Source: Sva-07 sp963698435
GTDB lineage: Bacteria > Actinomycetota > Acidimicrobiia > Acidimicrobiales > Ilumatobacteraceae
Reading direction: 5' to 3'
Length of the DNA stretch: 64,000 nucleotides
NCBI GenBank assembly: GCA_963698435.1
Contig: CAVOQV010000007.1
Span: 124,001-188,000 of the forward strand
Shown: one piece after another, positions 1 to 7,766 of the stretch
Numbering within the stretch: position 1 is the first letter of the stretch
How the letters are laid out: each line of letters begins with the position of its first letter
Made by a program: the position numbers and the translations under genes
Notes under the pieces: model-generated
Databases searched by the model: none
Told to the model about the DNA's origin: nothing
What the model saw: the letters and a program-made list of their open reading frames with translations, nothing else

Positions 1-715
1 CGGGCGCCTCGAGGGTGGAGCCGGCGCCGGCGTCGGGCGCCAACGTCGTGGAGGCAACGGCTGGAGGAGGGCTCGCGAGGAGAACGACGTAGTCGTCGTA
101 GGACAACGGCTCGCCGACGTCGGACAGCAGGCTGTTTCCCTTCTTGACCGAGATCAGCTCGCCGTCGATGCTGAAGTTGACCAGGCCGACCCGACGGAGA
201 CTGCTGATCATCGTCATCACGATCTGGCCGATCGCCTCGGTCTGCTGGCTGCTCGGAATGCGGCTGAAGGTGGCGGCGTCGAGATCGACGGTGAGCACCG
301 CTCGTGATTCGCTCGAACTCTTGATCAGGCCCTCGTCGATCAGCGACTCGAGTGAGACATCGGGCGGCGGACCCGCCTCCAGGATGTCGGCGATCTGGTC
401 GGCGGCGAACGGTGGGGGAAGGTCGACGACGACCGGCTGCAGACGTCCCCGAGTCGTGAGGAAGTAGAACTCGGCAGGCTCGAGACGGACGATGGTGGTC
501 GTGCTCGCGATGGTGTCCGGTGCGACGGGCAAGGTGGTCGTGGTGGTGGTGGTCGAGGTCGTGGTCGTCGAGGTCGCGTCGAGACCGAAGGGGTCTTCCC
601 CCGGCGGGATCACGGCGAAGCTGTCCTCGCCGGTCGGAACGCCGCATGCGCCGCCGACGGCCGCCGCCGCAACCGCAGCCCCGGCCACCATCGTCCGCCA
701 GCTTCTCGACATCAT
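1..715 (-). CDS. GerMN-domain lipoprotein, partial (C-terminus outside window)
   Basis: Reading leftward from ATG 715, the protein begins MMSRSWRTMV, has a hydrophobic Ala/Val stretch and a probable lipidation cysteine at residue 24 (GGAC). A Thr-rich linker follows (residues about 45-60). Then comes a roughly 120-residue domain resembling GerMN (sporulation/spore-germination fold): VVVDLPPPFAADQIADILEA, AVLTVDLDAATF, a conserved Gln/Ile helix and NFSIDGELI. An AGGAGG ribosome site lies about 9 bases upstream, inside the end of the kinase gene, and the kinase stop overlaps this start (ATGATG). The order kinase then GerMN lipoprotein recalls the MtrB-LpqB pair of Actinobacteria, so a role in signalling or envelope function with the kinase is inferred. 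The frame is still open at base 1. Confidence 0.72.
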   Translation of the reverse strand, partial: MMSRSWRTMVAGAAVAAAAVGGACGVPTGEDSFAVIPPGEDPFGLDATSTTTTSTTTTTTTLPVAPDTIASTTTIVRLEPAEFYFLTTRGRLQPVVVDLPPPFAADQIADILEAGPPPDVSLESLIDEGLIKSSSESRAVLTVDLDAATFSRIPSSQQTEAIGQIVMTMISSLRRVGLVNFSIDGELISVKKGNSLLSDVGEPLSYDDYVVLLASPPPAVASTTLAPDAGAGSTLEAP

Positions 716-2108
716 GTGGCTGGGACCTCCTCGACCACGCGCTCGGGCAGTTCGACCACGAAACGCGCGCCCCGCCGACTCGGTCCTGCACCCACGCGGT
801 GCCTCCCATGGCAGCGGTGTGCTCCGCGACGAGTGCGAGGCCGAGCCCCGTGCCGATGCGGTGGCGCGCCGCCGAGCCGCGTGCGAATCGTTCGAAGATG
901 CGCTCCCGTTCACCCTGGGCGACGCCCGGACCGCCGTCTTCGACGGCGAGGCGGAACCGTCCCGGCGCTGCTGCGGTCAGTTCGATCCGGAGGGGCCCTC
1001 CACCGTGATTCCGGGCGTTCTCGAGCAAGTTGCCGAGAATACGCTCGAATCTCACCTTGTCGAGCGCGACCTCGTCCGGTGTGCCGCTGACTGCCACGAT
1101 GGGTACGTCGGGTTCACCGAACCGGGCCGCCACCCGCTGCGTCAGATCGACGAGCGAGACATCTTCGATGTTCAGATCCGTTGCCCCGGCATCGAGCCGC
1201 GCGAGTTCCAGCAGGTCGATCACCATGCTGTCGAACCTGCGCACCTGGTCGACGACGACGTCGAGGGCCTGCTGAGTCCGCTCCGGGAGTTCGTCACGCC
1301 GCCCGTCGAGGACCTCGACCGCGGCGGTGAGGGCCGTGATCGGCGACCGCAGCTCGTGGCTGACGTCGGACGCGAAGCGAGCCTCCCGCTCGATGCGGGC
1401 CTGGACGGCGTCGGCCATGTCGTTGAACGATCCGGCGAGTCGGTCGAGGTCCGGGTCGGATTCCGTGGCGAGGCGCGTGTCGAGTCCGCCCGATGCGATG
1501 TCGGCAGCGGCGTCGGCCACCTGGCTCAGTGGCCGGAGCAAACGCCGGCTGGTGGCCAGCCCGAACAGGGTGGCGAGTACCACCGTGCCGAGCGCTCCGA
1601 GCAACAGCGCCGTGAGGATCGCTGTCAGAGTCGACGAGGTCTCGGCGAGCGGGAACGCCTCGAAATAGCCGGTGTCGTACTCGGCGATGTACACGCCCAC
1701 GGTGACGTAGTCGGATCCGTCGATCGTGGCGTTCTCGAGCGCGCTCGTGCGGCCGCGGACGCTGTCGACGAGTCGTTCGGAGAAGTCGGTGATCGGGTGG
1801 AGCACGCTCGTACTCGCTCGCGGGGCGGTCGGGTCGCCTGAGCTGAGTACGGCGAACCCGTCGTTGTCGGTGCGAAGTACGTCGTCGAAGTACACACCGA
1901 TGGCGGCAGGGTCGACGGTCAACTGTTCGCGTACGAGATCGGCGTTCGCGAACGCTTGCTGTTGCGCGGCGTTCTGATCCTCGTCGAGCAGGTTGTTTCG
2001 CGTCAGCCCGTACGTCACGCCGATCAGGACCACACCGGCGAGGAGCGCGATGAAGGCGAAGAAGAGGGTGACCCGTGTTCGCAGACGGAGAGTTCGACGC
2101 CGGGCCAC
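712..2108 (-). CDS. Membrane sensor histidine kinase (one-base frame break near the C-terminus)
   Basis: GTG 2108 opens a kinase of about 465 residues. It has TM1 at about residues 12-34, an extracytoplasmic sensor part, TM2 at about 160-185 and a HAMP linker. The HisKA phosphoacceptor motif reads SDVSHELRSPITAL. The ATPase boxes are N (NLLENARNHGG), G1 (VEDGGPGV) and G2 (GTGLGLALV). After WVQDRVGGAR the natural ending RFVVELPERVVEEVPAT-stop lies in another frame; one base is missing around 764-776 in a CG-rich run. Without correction the frame stays open past the window edge. The corrected stop overlaps the lipoprotein ATG. Probable partner of the response regulator divergently encoded from 2321. 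A weak hexamer AACACT sits 6 bases before the GTG; there is no clear ribosome site. Confidence 0.85.
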
Positions 2109-2258
2109 GGGTTCAGTGTTGCAGGTGGGAGTCGTCGCTCACCGTCCGGCGAGTTCACCCGCTGCCGGTGGAATGCCAGGGGGAGGAAGGCATCCCACCG
2201 GGGCAGCGTGAACAGTGGTCATGATGGAGCCCCTGTGTGACGGACTGTTGCGGGAAGT

Positions 2259-2283
2259 GTGCGATTTTCGTAACAAAACGCAC
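2259..2283. promoter_or_regulatory. Inverted repeat in the kinase/regulator divergent region
   Basis: GTGCG (2259-2263) and CGCAC (2279-2283) form an inverted repeat that extends inward with TTTT/AAAA around a CGTAAC core. It lies in the 212-bp gap between the divergent kinase and response regulator genes, an AT-rich spot in a GC-rich background. A GTAAC half-site resembles motifs reported for MtrA-type regulators. An autoregulatory site is an inference only. Confidence 0.35.
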
Positions 2284-2320
2284 GCTTCGTCGTTTTCACG
2301 CGCAACACTGGCCAGCGCCC

Positions 2321-3007
2321 ATGGAATCACTGCTGTTCATCGAAGACGACGACGGGATCCGGCTGGCGCTGTCGATGGCGCTCGAGGACGAAGGGTACGC
2401 GGTGCGTCAGGCGCCCAACGGGGAGGCGGGCCTCGCCGAGTTCCGTCAGTTGTCACCCGACCTGGTGCTGCTCGACCTCCGGCTGCCCGACATGTCCGGA
2501 TTCGACGTGTGCCGAGCGCTGCGCGCCGAGAGCATCGTGCCGATCATCATGATCACCGCGCAGACCGACACCCACGACATGGTGGCCGGGCTCGAAGCGG
2601 GCGCGGACGACTATGTGACCAAACCGGTGGTGCCCAAGGAACTGGCCGCGCGCATTCGTGCACTGCTCCGGCGCGTGCAGCTGCAGGGCAAGGCAACGAC
2701 CCCGCTGGCGACGCGTTTCGGTGACGTCGAGATCCGCCGAGAACAGGGGATCGTGCTGAAGGCTGGCGAGGAACTCAATCTCACCAAGACCGAGTTCCGC
2801 CTGATGTGCGAGTTTGCCGACCACGCCGGCGCCGTGCTCTCTCGCGATCAGCTCCTCGAACGGGTCTGGGGCTACGAGTACCTCGGGGATTCGCGCCTGG
2901 TCGACGCACATGTGCGACGTCTTCGGCTCAAGGTCGAAGACCACCCAGACGACCCCAAGCTGATCGTGACCGCTCGCGGCATCGGTTACCGCCTGATGTC
3001 CTCCTGA
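2321..3007 (+). CDS. OmpR-family response regulator
   Basis: A 228-residue two-domain regulator. Residues 1-115 are a receiver: the acidic pair EDDD at 8-11, the phosphoacceptor Asp in LVLLDLRLPD, the conserved Thr in IMITAQT and Lys in DDYVTKP. Residues about 130-225 are a winged-helix DNA-binding domain (LTKTEFRLMCEF, VLSRDQLLERVWG, VDAHVRRLRLKVE, TARGIGYRL). The start was placed at ATG 2321 because the receiver begins immediately after it; an upstream in-frame ATG at 2237 would add unstructured sequence overlapping the inverted repeat. It is the likely partner of the divergent kinase. Three palindromic repeats follow its stop. Confidence 0.9.
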   Translation: MESLLFIEDDDGIRLALSMALEDEGYAVRQAPNGEAGLAEFRQLSPDLVLLDLRLPDMSGFDVCRALRAESIVPIIMITAQTDTHDMVAGLEAGADDYVTKPVVPKELAARIRALLRRVQLQGKATTPLATRFGDVEIRREQGIVLKAGEELNLTKTEFRLMCEFADHAGAVLSRDQLLERVWGYEYLGDSRLVDAHVRRLRLKVEDHPDDPKLIVTARGIGYRLMSS

Positions 3008-3027
3008 CCGGTCCGCGTCGTTTCCAG

Positions 3028-3188
3028 CGATGAGCGAAACCGCCGTATCCGGTCACTTCGCTCATCGGTGGGGTGCGGTCAGGGGTGCGATGAGCGAAAC
3101 CGCCGTATCCGGTCACTTCGCTCATCGGTGGGGTGTGGTCTGGGGGTGCGATGAGCGAAACCGCCGTATCCGGTCACTTCGCTCATCG
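3028..3188. repeat. Three tandem 40-bp palindromic repeats
   Basis: Copies at 3028-3067, 3088-3127 and 3149-3188 are identical, spaced 60 and 61 bases start to start. Each begins CGATGAGCGA and ends TCGCTCATCG, which are perfect inverted arms around a 20-bp core containing CCGTATCCGG. The 20-21 bp between copies is also nearly the same (GTGGGGTG...GGGGTG). They lie between the converging response regulator and acyl-CoA synthetase genes, so they could act as bidirectional terminators. The same family occurs at 39634-39734 and 58918-59018. Short open frames across them are artefacts. Confidence 0.92.
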
Positions 3189-3232
3189 GTGGCTGGAGTC
3201 ACGTGGTCCGGTTGCCCGCCGGGGTACGGGGA

Positions 3233-5053
3233 CTACTTCGCGTAGAGGGCTTCGATCTCGTCGGCGAACTTGGCGAGGATGCCGCGGCGCTTGAGCTTCG
3301 AGGTCGGCGTGAGCAGCTCGGAATCGGGGAGCCACTCCTCGCCCAGCACCTTGACCTTCTTGACGGCCTCGGCGTTGTTGAAGCCCTTCATCACCTCGAC
3401 GAGACCCTCGTTGATCTCGGCAACCACGTCCGGGTTCTCGGCGAGCGCCGCCATCGTGGCATCGTCACCCGACAGCCCGTGTGACGCCGCCCACGCGGCG
3501 GCGGCGTCCGGGTCCAACACGACGAGCGCCGACATGAACGGGCGCTGTTCGCCGATGGCGCAAGCCTGACCGACCAGCGGGATCATCTTCAGCTCGGCTT
3601 CGAGGTTGGCTGGGCTGACGTTCTTGCCGCCCGCGGTGATGATCAGTTCCTTCTTGCGATCGACGATCTTGAGATAGCCGTCCCCATCGATCTCGCCGAT
3701 GTCGCCGGTGTGCAACCAGCCGTCGCTGTCGATCGTCTCGGCGGTCTGCTCCGGCTTGCCGAGGTAGCCGACGAAATTGTTGCCGCCGCGGCAGAGCACT
3801 TCGCCGTCGTCGGCGATCTTCAACTCGACGGCCGTGGCCGCGCGACCCACGCAACCCGGCCTGGGGTCGTTGGCCCACGTGAGCACCGCCGTGGTCTCCG
3901 ACATGCCGTAGCCTTCGGTGAGCGGGACACCGATGGCGCGGAACCAGGCCAGGATCTCTGCCGGCAGGGGGGCGGCGCCGGTGATGCAGATCTCGGTCTC
4001 GTCGAGGCCGATCAGGCCGCGTACGGTTTGGAAGGCGACCTGGTCGAGGAAGTTCCAGGTGTCGATCTCCTCCTGTGTGGCGGTACCCCGCGTCATCTTC
4101 TCGACGATCGGCAGTGCAGCCTCGACGGCCTCGTTGAAGGCCTTCGACTTCTCGGGGTCACCCGAAAGCGCAGCGTTGACGCCGGCGTAGAGCTTCTCCC
4201 ACACGCGTGGCACTCCGATGAACACGTTCGGGCGCACCTCGCTGGTGTACGCCGTGAGCTGCGAGGTGTCGGGGCAGCAGGTGATCTGCGCTGCGAAGTC
4301 GAGCAGGTAGTAGTGCCCGAGCAGCCGCTCGAAGATGTGGGCCATCGGAAGGTACGACAGGTGCTTCTTGCCGGCGAAGTCCTCGATGTCGGTCTGATCG
4401 CGCATCGACTGGCCGACCGATTCGAGCGTCCATGCGATGTTGCTGTGCGAGAGCATCACACCCTTCGGTGGGCCGGTCGTTCCGGAGGTGTAGATGATCG
4501 TGGCGATGTCGTCGAGCGTTGCGATCTCCGCCAGCTGACGAAGATCGGCGGGCTCGGAACCCGAGAGCTGGCTGAACGGCACGACGGCGTTGCCGGCGGT
4601 CTCGGACGGCTCGACGAGCACGATCGTCTCGAGGGTGGTCAGCGATTCTCGGACCTTGAGGAACCGCTCGAGGAAACCGTCGTCTTCGACCACGGCCAGC
4701 TTGGCCTTGCAGTCGTTGATCAGGTAGTCGATCTGTTCCGGCGCCGAGGAGTTGTAGATCGACACGGGCGTGGCACCGAGGAACAGGACGGCGACGTCGA
4801 GGGCGTGGAACTCGGGGCGGTTGCGCATCATCAGCACGACGGTGTCGCCCTTGCCAACACCGAGACCGGCGAGTCCAGTCGCCAGTCTCGCCGTGACGTC
4901 GGCGAGTTCGGTCATCGTCCAGCCGTGCCAGCCACCGTCGGTGTCCTTCCACCGCACGACCTCGACGTCGGCGTTCTTGTCGAGGTTGGCGAGAAATCGC
5001 TTCCCCAGGTTCTGTCCGACGATGCGGTCGTGCAGTTCTTGGCTCGTGGTCAT
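3233..5053 (-). CDS. Long-chain fatty-acid-CoA ligase (AMP-forming)
   Basis: A 606-residue adenylate-forming enzyme that activates fatty acids with ATP and CoA. Signature motifs: the phosphate-binding loop TIIYTSGTTGPPKGVMLSHS, the adenylate motif GYGMSETTAVLTW, the hinge HTGDIGEIDGDGYLKIVDRKKE and the C-terminal lysine region ITAGGKNVSPANLEAELK. Length and motifs fit the FadD15/FACS branch. ATG 5053 (MTTSQELHDR) is preferred over an upstream start at 5089 because a GACAAT hexamer ends 6 bases before it, suggesting a leaderless message. It is the last gene of a minus-strand set with an alpha/beta hydrolase and an enoyl-CoA hydratase, consistent with acyl-CoA or fatty acid catabolism. Confidence 0.93.
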   Translation of the reverse strand: MTTSQELHDRIVGQNLGKRFLANLDKNADVEVVRWKDTDGGWHGWTMTELADVTARLATGLAGLGVGKGDTVVLMMRNRPEFHALDVAVLFLGATPVSIYNSSAPEQIDYLINDCKAKLAVVEDDGFLERFLKVRESLTTLETIVLVEPSETAGNAVVPFSQLSGSEPADLRQLAEIATLDDIATIIYTSGTTGPPKGVMLSHSNIAWTLESVGQSMRDQTDIEDFAGKKHLSYLPMAHIFERLLGHYYLLDFAAQITCCPDTSQLTAYTSEVRPNVFIGVPRVWEKLYAGVNAALSGDPEKSKAFNEAVEAALPIVEKMTRGTATQEEIDTWNFLDQVAFQTVRGLIGLDETEICITGAAPLPAEILAWFRAIGVPLTEGYGMSETTAVLTWANDPRPGCVGRAATAVELKIADDGEVLCRGGNNFVGYLGKPEQTAETIDSDGWLHTGDIGEIDGDGYLKIVDRKKELIITAGGKNVSPANLEAELKMIPLVGQACAIGEQRPFMSALVVLDPDAAAAWAASHGLSGDDATMAALAENPDVVAEINEGLVEVMKGFNNAEAVKKVKVLGEEWLPDSELLTPTSKLKRRGILAKFADEIEALYAK

Positions 5054-5116
5054 CCCACCATTGTCGCGCGTCCGCACGCGAACTGACACATGCCGCGGCG
5101 ATCGAGTCGCTCCGCG

Positions 5117-5974
5117 TCAGTCCGGTGCGAGGAATCGGACCACCGCGTCGGTGAACACGTCGTTCTTGTCGCCGGCGATCATGTGCGCTGCTCCGGCCAC
5201 GTCGACGTACCCCGCATGCGGGACCATCTGGCGGAACTCGGCGACCTCGGCCTCGGTGACCAGATCGGAGAGTCTGCCCCGCACGAGCAGCACGGGGAGC
5301 GTGAGCCGTCGTGCGATCGCCTCGAGTTCGCCGTGGTGCAGGTCTCGCGCATGCTCGCTCGTGTCACCCGTGCGCATGTTGACGAACGCCGGGTCCCAGT
5401 GCCACCGCCAGCGCCCGTCGTCGCCCTGGCGGAGGTTCTTTGCGAGGCCGGAGAGGTCGGTCGGCCGCGGTCGGTGGGGCTGGTAGGCGGCGATCGCATC
5501 GGCCGCGTCATCGAGTGTGGCGAAGCCGTCGACGGCGTCTTTGGCCATGAAGTCGAGAATGCGTCGCACGCCGGCCGCAGCAGGACGCGGCGTGATGTCG
5601 ACGAGGACCAGCGACGAGAACCGCTCCGGTGCCGTATCGACGGCGTGGAGACCCGTCATGCCGCCGAGCGAGGCACCGACCCAGGCCGCCGGTTCGCCGA
5701 CCCAGTCGACGACGGCGAGCGCGTCGTCCCGGTAGGCGCTCATCGAATAGTCGCCGGCCTGGTCCCATGCCGAGTCGCCATGACCGCGGAGATCCATCGA
5801 CACGACGCGGTGCCCGTGTGCTGCGAGCGCCGCGGCGGTACCGCCCCACGAGTGGCGGGTCTGGCCCCCGCCGTGGGCGAGCACGACGGCGGATCCGTCG
5901 CCCGGCCATTCGTCTGCGGCGATCGTCATGCCGTTGGTGACGCTGATCGTCGTCGTGCGTTTGCCGACGGTCAT
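5117..5974 (-). CDS. Alpha/beta hydrolase
   Basis: A 285-residue alpha/beta hydrolase. It shows the oxyanion region LAHGGGQTRHSW, the strand VVSMDLRGHGDSAW and the nucleophile elbow GASLGGMTG (Ser). The probable acid is in LLVRGRLSDLV and the catalytic His in VAGAAHMIAGD near the end. The fold is clear but the substrate is unknown. Its ATG overlaps the stop of the upstream enoyl-CoA hydratase by 4 bases (ATGA), so the two are translationally coupled; the acyl-CoA ligase follows 63 bases downstream. The context suggests an ester or thioester step in the same catabolic route, an inference. Confidence 0.85.
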   Translation of the reverse strand: MTVGKRTTTISVTNGMTIAADEWPGDGSAVVLAHGGGQTRHSWGGTAAALAAHGHRVVSMDLRGHGDSAWDQAGDYSMSAYRDDALAVVDWVGEPAAWVGASLGGMTGLHAVDTAPERFSSLVLVDITPRPAAAGVRRILDFMAKDAVDGFATLDDAADAIAAYQPHRPRPTDLSGLAKNLRQGDDGRWRWHWDPAFVNMRTGDTSEHARDLHHGELEAIARRLTLPVLLVRGRLSDLVTEAEVAEFRQMVPHAGYVDVAGAAHMIAGDKNDVFTDAVVRFLAPD

Positions 5975-6759
5975 CGGTCGGTCCGCGACCAGTTCGGCTG
6001 GCGCTTCTCGGCGAACGCAGCCATGCCCTCGGCTGCGTCGGGCCCGTTGAACAGGTCGTTCGAGAGCACGGCCATGGACTCGAAGGCATCGCCGCGATCC
6101 ATCGCCGGGACCGTGTGCAGCAATCGTTTGGTGGCCGCGACGGCGGTCGGTGCGCCTCGCAGGATGCCGTCGCAGAGGTCGTCGACGGTCGAGACGACGT
6201 CGCTGCTGACATGGGTGATCAGACCCATCTGTCGAGCCGATTCGGCATCGAACGCTTCACCCGTCAACATGGCCGCGGCAATCCGGCTCGGCGCGACTCG
6301 CTGCAGGATCGGGACGGCGATGATCGCCGGTGCAACGCCGATTCGGACTTCGGTGAGGGCGAACGTCGTCGAGTCGTGGACGACCACGAGATCGCACGAC
6401 GCCATCAACCCGATCCCGCCAGCGCGCACGGCGCCGTTGACCACCGCGATGGTGGGGCACGCCGCATCCATGAGTCGTTCGAGAGCGCTGACGAACGGTG
6501 ACGAATCGGCCGGTGCACTCCCTGCTGCAGCTCGTTCCTTGAGGTCCGCTCCCGCACAGAATGCCGGTCCGCGGTGGGTGAGCACGATGGCCCGAACGTC
6601 GGCGCGGTCGGCCTCGTCGAGCGAGCGGTGCAGATCGGCCAGGAGTTGGCGCGACAACGCGTTGCGGTTGTGCTGCGAATCGAGTGTGATCGAGGCGATC
6701 CCCTCGACCACGTCGCAGTGGACCACTCGATCCGGATCGCGTGCCTCAGCAGCCGTCAT
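5971..6759 (-). CDS. Enoyl-CoA hydratase/isomerase family protein
   Basis: A 262-residue crotonase-fold protein. It has the CoA-binding and oxyanion segment AFCAGADLKERA (residues about 66-77), the second oxyanion loop NGAVRAGGIGLMASCDLVV, and FALTEVRIGVAPAIIA. The glutamates expected in true hydratases are not all obvious, so hydratase versus isomerase cannot be settled from sequence alone. It heads the minus-strand operon with the hydrolase and acyl-CoA ligase. A TACGGT hexamer (6768-6773) ends 8 bases before the ATG, so the operon message is probably leaderless. Confidence 0.87.
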   Translation of the reverse strand: MTAAEARDPDRVVHCDVVEGIASITLDSQHNRNALSRQLLADLHRSLDEADRADVRAIVLTHRGPAFCAGADLKERAAAGSAPADSSPFVSALERLMDAACPTIAVVNGAVRAGGIGLMASCDLVVVHDSTTFALTEVRIGVAPAIIAVPILQRVAPSRIAAAMLTGEAFDAESARQMGLITHVSSDVVSTVDDLCDGILRGAPTAVAATKRLLHTVPAMDRGDAFESMAVLSNDLFNGPDAAEGMAAFAEKRQPNWSRTDR

Positions 6760-6767
6760 GTCCGCCG

Positions 6768-6840
6768 ACCGTAGCGACCCATGGGTCGTTGGTCACCAGT
6801 CCGGTGCCCCGAAGGTTCGCCGGTCCCCGTTGGCTACAGT
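6768..6840. promoter_or_regulatory. Divergent promoter pair for enoyl-CoA hydratase and aldolase
   Basis: On the minus strand TACGGT (6768-6773) lies 8 bases before the hydratase ATG. On the plus strand TACAGT (6835-6840) lies 7 bases before the aldolase GTG. Both fit a TAnnnT -10 box placed so that transcription starts at or next to the start codon. No ribosome site is visible for either gene. Confidence 0.5.
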
Positions 6841-6847
6841 CGTCACC

Positions 6848-7735
6848 GTGAACGACGACATGCTGAACAAGGTCCGTACCGGCCAGGGTTTCATCGCTGC
6901 GCTCGACCAGAGTGGCGGCAGCACCCCGAAGGCGCTGAAGCTCTACGGCATCGAGGAGGACGCCTGGTCGAACGACGACGAGATGTTCGATCTGATGCAC
7001 GACATGAGAACGCGAATCATGACGTCGCCGGCGTTCACGGGTGAGCGCGTGCTCGGGGCGATCCTGTTCGAACAGACGATGGACCGTGACGTCGAAGGTC
7101 GCGGCACCCCCGACTACCTGTGGTCGGTCAAGAACGTCGTGCCGTTCCTCAAGGTCGACAAGGGACTGGCCGACGTCGTCGACGGAGCTCAGGTCATGAA
7201 GCCGATCCCTGGGTTGCGCGAGTTGTGCGAGCGCGCCGTTGGCCTGGGCGTGTTCGGTACCAAGATGCGCTCGGTCGTGCAGCTGGCGAACGAAGCCGGT
7301 GTGAACGCCGTGGTCGATCAACAATTCGAGGTGGCGAAGGAGATCATCGCCGCGGGGCTCGTGCCGATCATCGAACCCGAGGTCGACATCCACAGCCCGG
7401 AGAAGGAAGCCGCCGAAGGTCTGCTGCGCGACCGCATCGTCATGCAACTCGACAGCTTGAGCGACGACCAGCCGGTGATGCTGAAGCTCTCGCTCCCGAG
7501 CGTGGACAACTTCTACGCCGACCTGATCGCGCATCCCCGGGTCGTGCGGGTGGTCGCACTGTCCGGGGGGTATCCCCGTGACGAGGCCAACGAACGCCTG
7601 TCGCGCCAGCGCGGAATGATCGCCAGCTTCAGCCGGGCGCTGACCGAGGGCTTGAGCGCTGGCCAGACCGACGACGAGTTCAACGCCGCCATCGGCTCGA
7701 CCATCGAAGCCATCTACGCCGCCTCGATCACCTGA
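6848..7735 (+). CDS. fda: Class I fructose-bisphosphate aldolase
   Basis: A 295-residue protein matching the short bacterial class I aldolase, which cleaves fructose 1,6-bisphosphate into two triose phosphates through a Schiff base. Visible landmarks: GFIAALDQSGGSTPKALKLY near the N-terminus, FEQTMDRDVEG, KVDKGLADV, VPIIEPEVDIHSPEKEAAE and the candidate Schiff-base region PVMLKLSLPS. The GTG at 6848 is chosen because the protein then starts MNDDMLNKV, as expected for the family, and TACAGT ends 7 bases upstream. It stands alone on the plus strand, convergent with dinG. Confidence 0.92.
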   Translation: MNDDMLNKVRTGQGFIAALDQSGGSTPKALKLYGIEEDAWSNDDEMFDLMHDMRTRIMTSPAFTGERVLGAILFEQTMDRDVEGRGTPDYLWSVKNVVPFLKVDKGLADVVDGAQVMKPIPGLRELCERAVGLGVFGTKMRSVVQLANEAGVNAVVDQQFEVAKEIIAAGLVPIIEPEVDIHSPEKEAAEGLLRDRIVMQLDSLSDDQPVMLKLSLPSVDNFYADLIAHPRVVRVVALSGGYPRDEANERLSRQRGMIASFSRALTEGLSAGQTDDEFNAAIGSTIEAIYAASIT

Positions 7736-7743
7736 TCACACCG

Positions 7744-7755
7744 GGGGTTGACCCC
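7744..7755. terminator. Small GGGGT/ACCCC palindrome between fda and dinG
   Basis: GGGGT-TG-ACCCC lies in the 31-bp gap between converging fda and dinG. A longer relative (GCAGGGGTC-T-GACCCCTGC) sits after aconitase at 18612. There is no T-tract, so terminator function is only suggested by position. Confidence 0.3.
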
Positions 7756-7766
7756 TGCTCACCTTG

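Noticed and set aside
712..715. Kinase frame reading through the whole lipoprotein gene as a fusion
   Set aside because: The read-through product is Arg/His-rich with no domain, while the other frame gives a normal kinase end and a normal lipoprotein start with AGGAGG.
3028..3188. CRISPR array
   Set aside because: Only 2-3 copies per place, the 'spacers' are nearly identical to each other, and the repeats are full palindromes; no cas genes nearby.
3028..3245. Open frames with repeated MSETAVSGHFAHR-like peptides across the repeats (also at 39603-39740 on both strands)
   Set aside because: The peptides arise because the 40-bp palindrome happens to be open in several frames on both strands; there is no ribosome site and no family match.
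3710..5086. Long open frames antisense to the acyl-CoA ligase, and similar long antisense frames opposite dinG, trpB, gltB, gltD and the giant SARP gene
   Set aside because: High-GC shadow frames with Arg/Asp/Val-rich composition and no domain; the sense strand carries clear family motifs.
5090..6847. A long upstream extension of the fda frame
   Set aside because: It is antisense to the hydrolase and enoyl-CoA hydratase genes; the aldolase family begins at 6848 and has its own TACAGT box.
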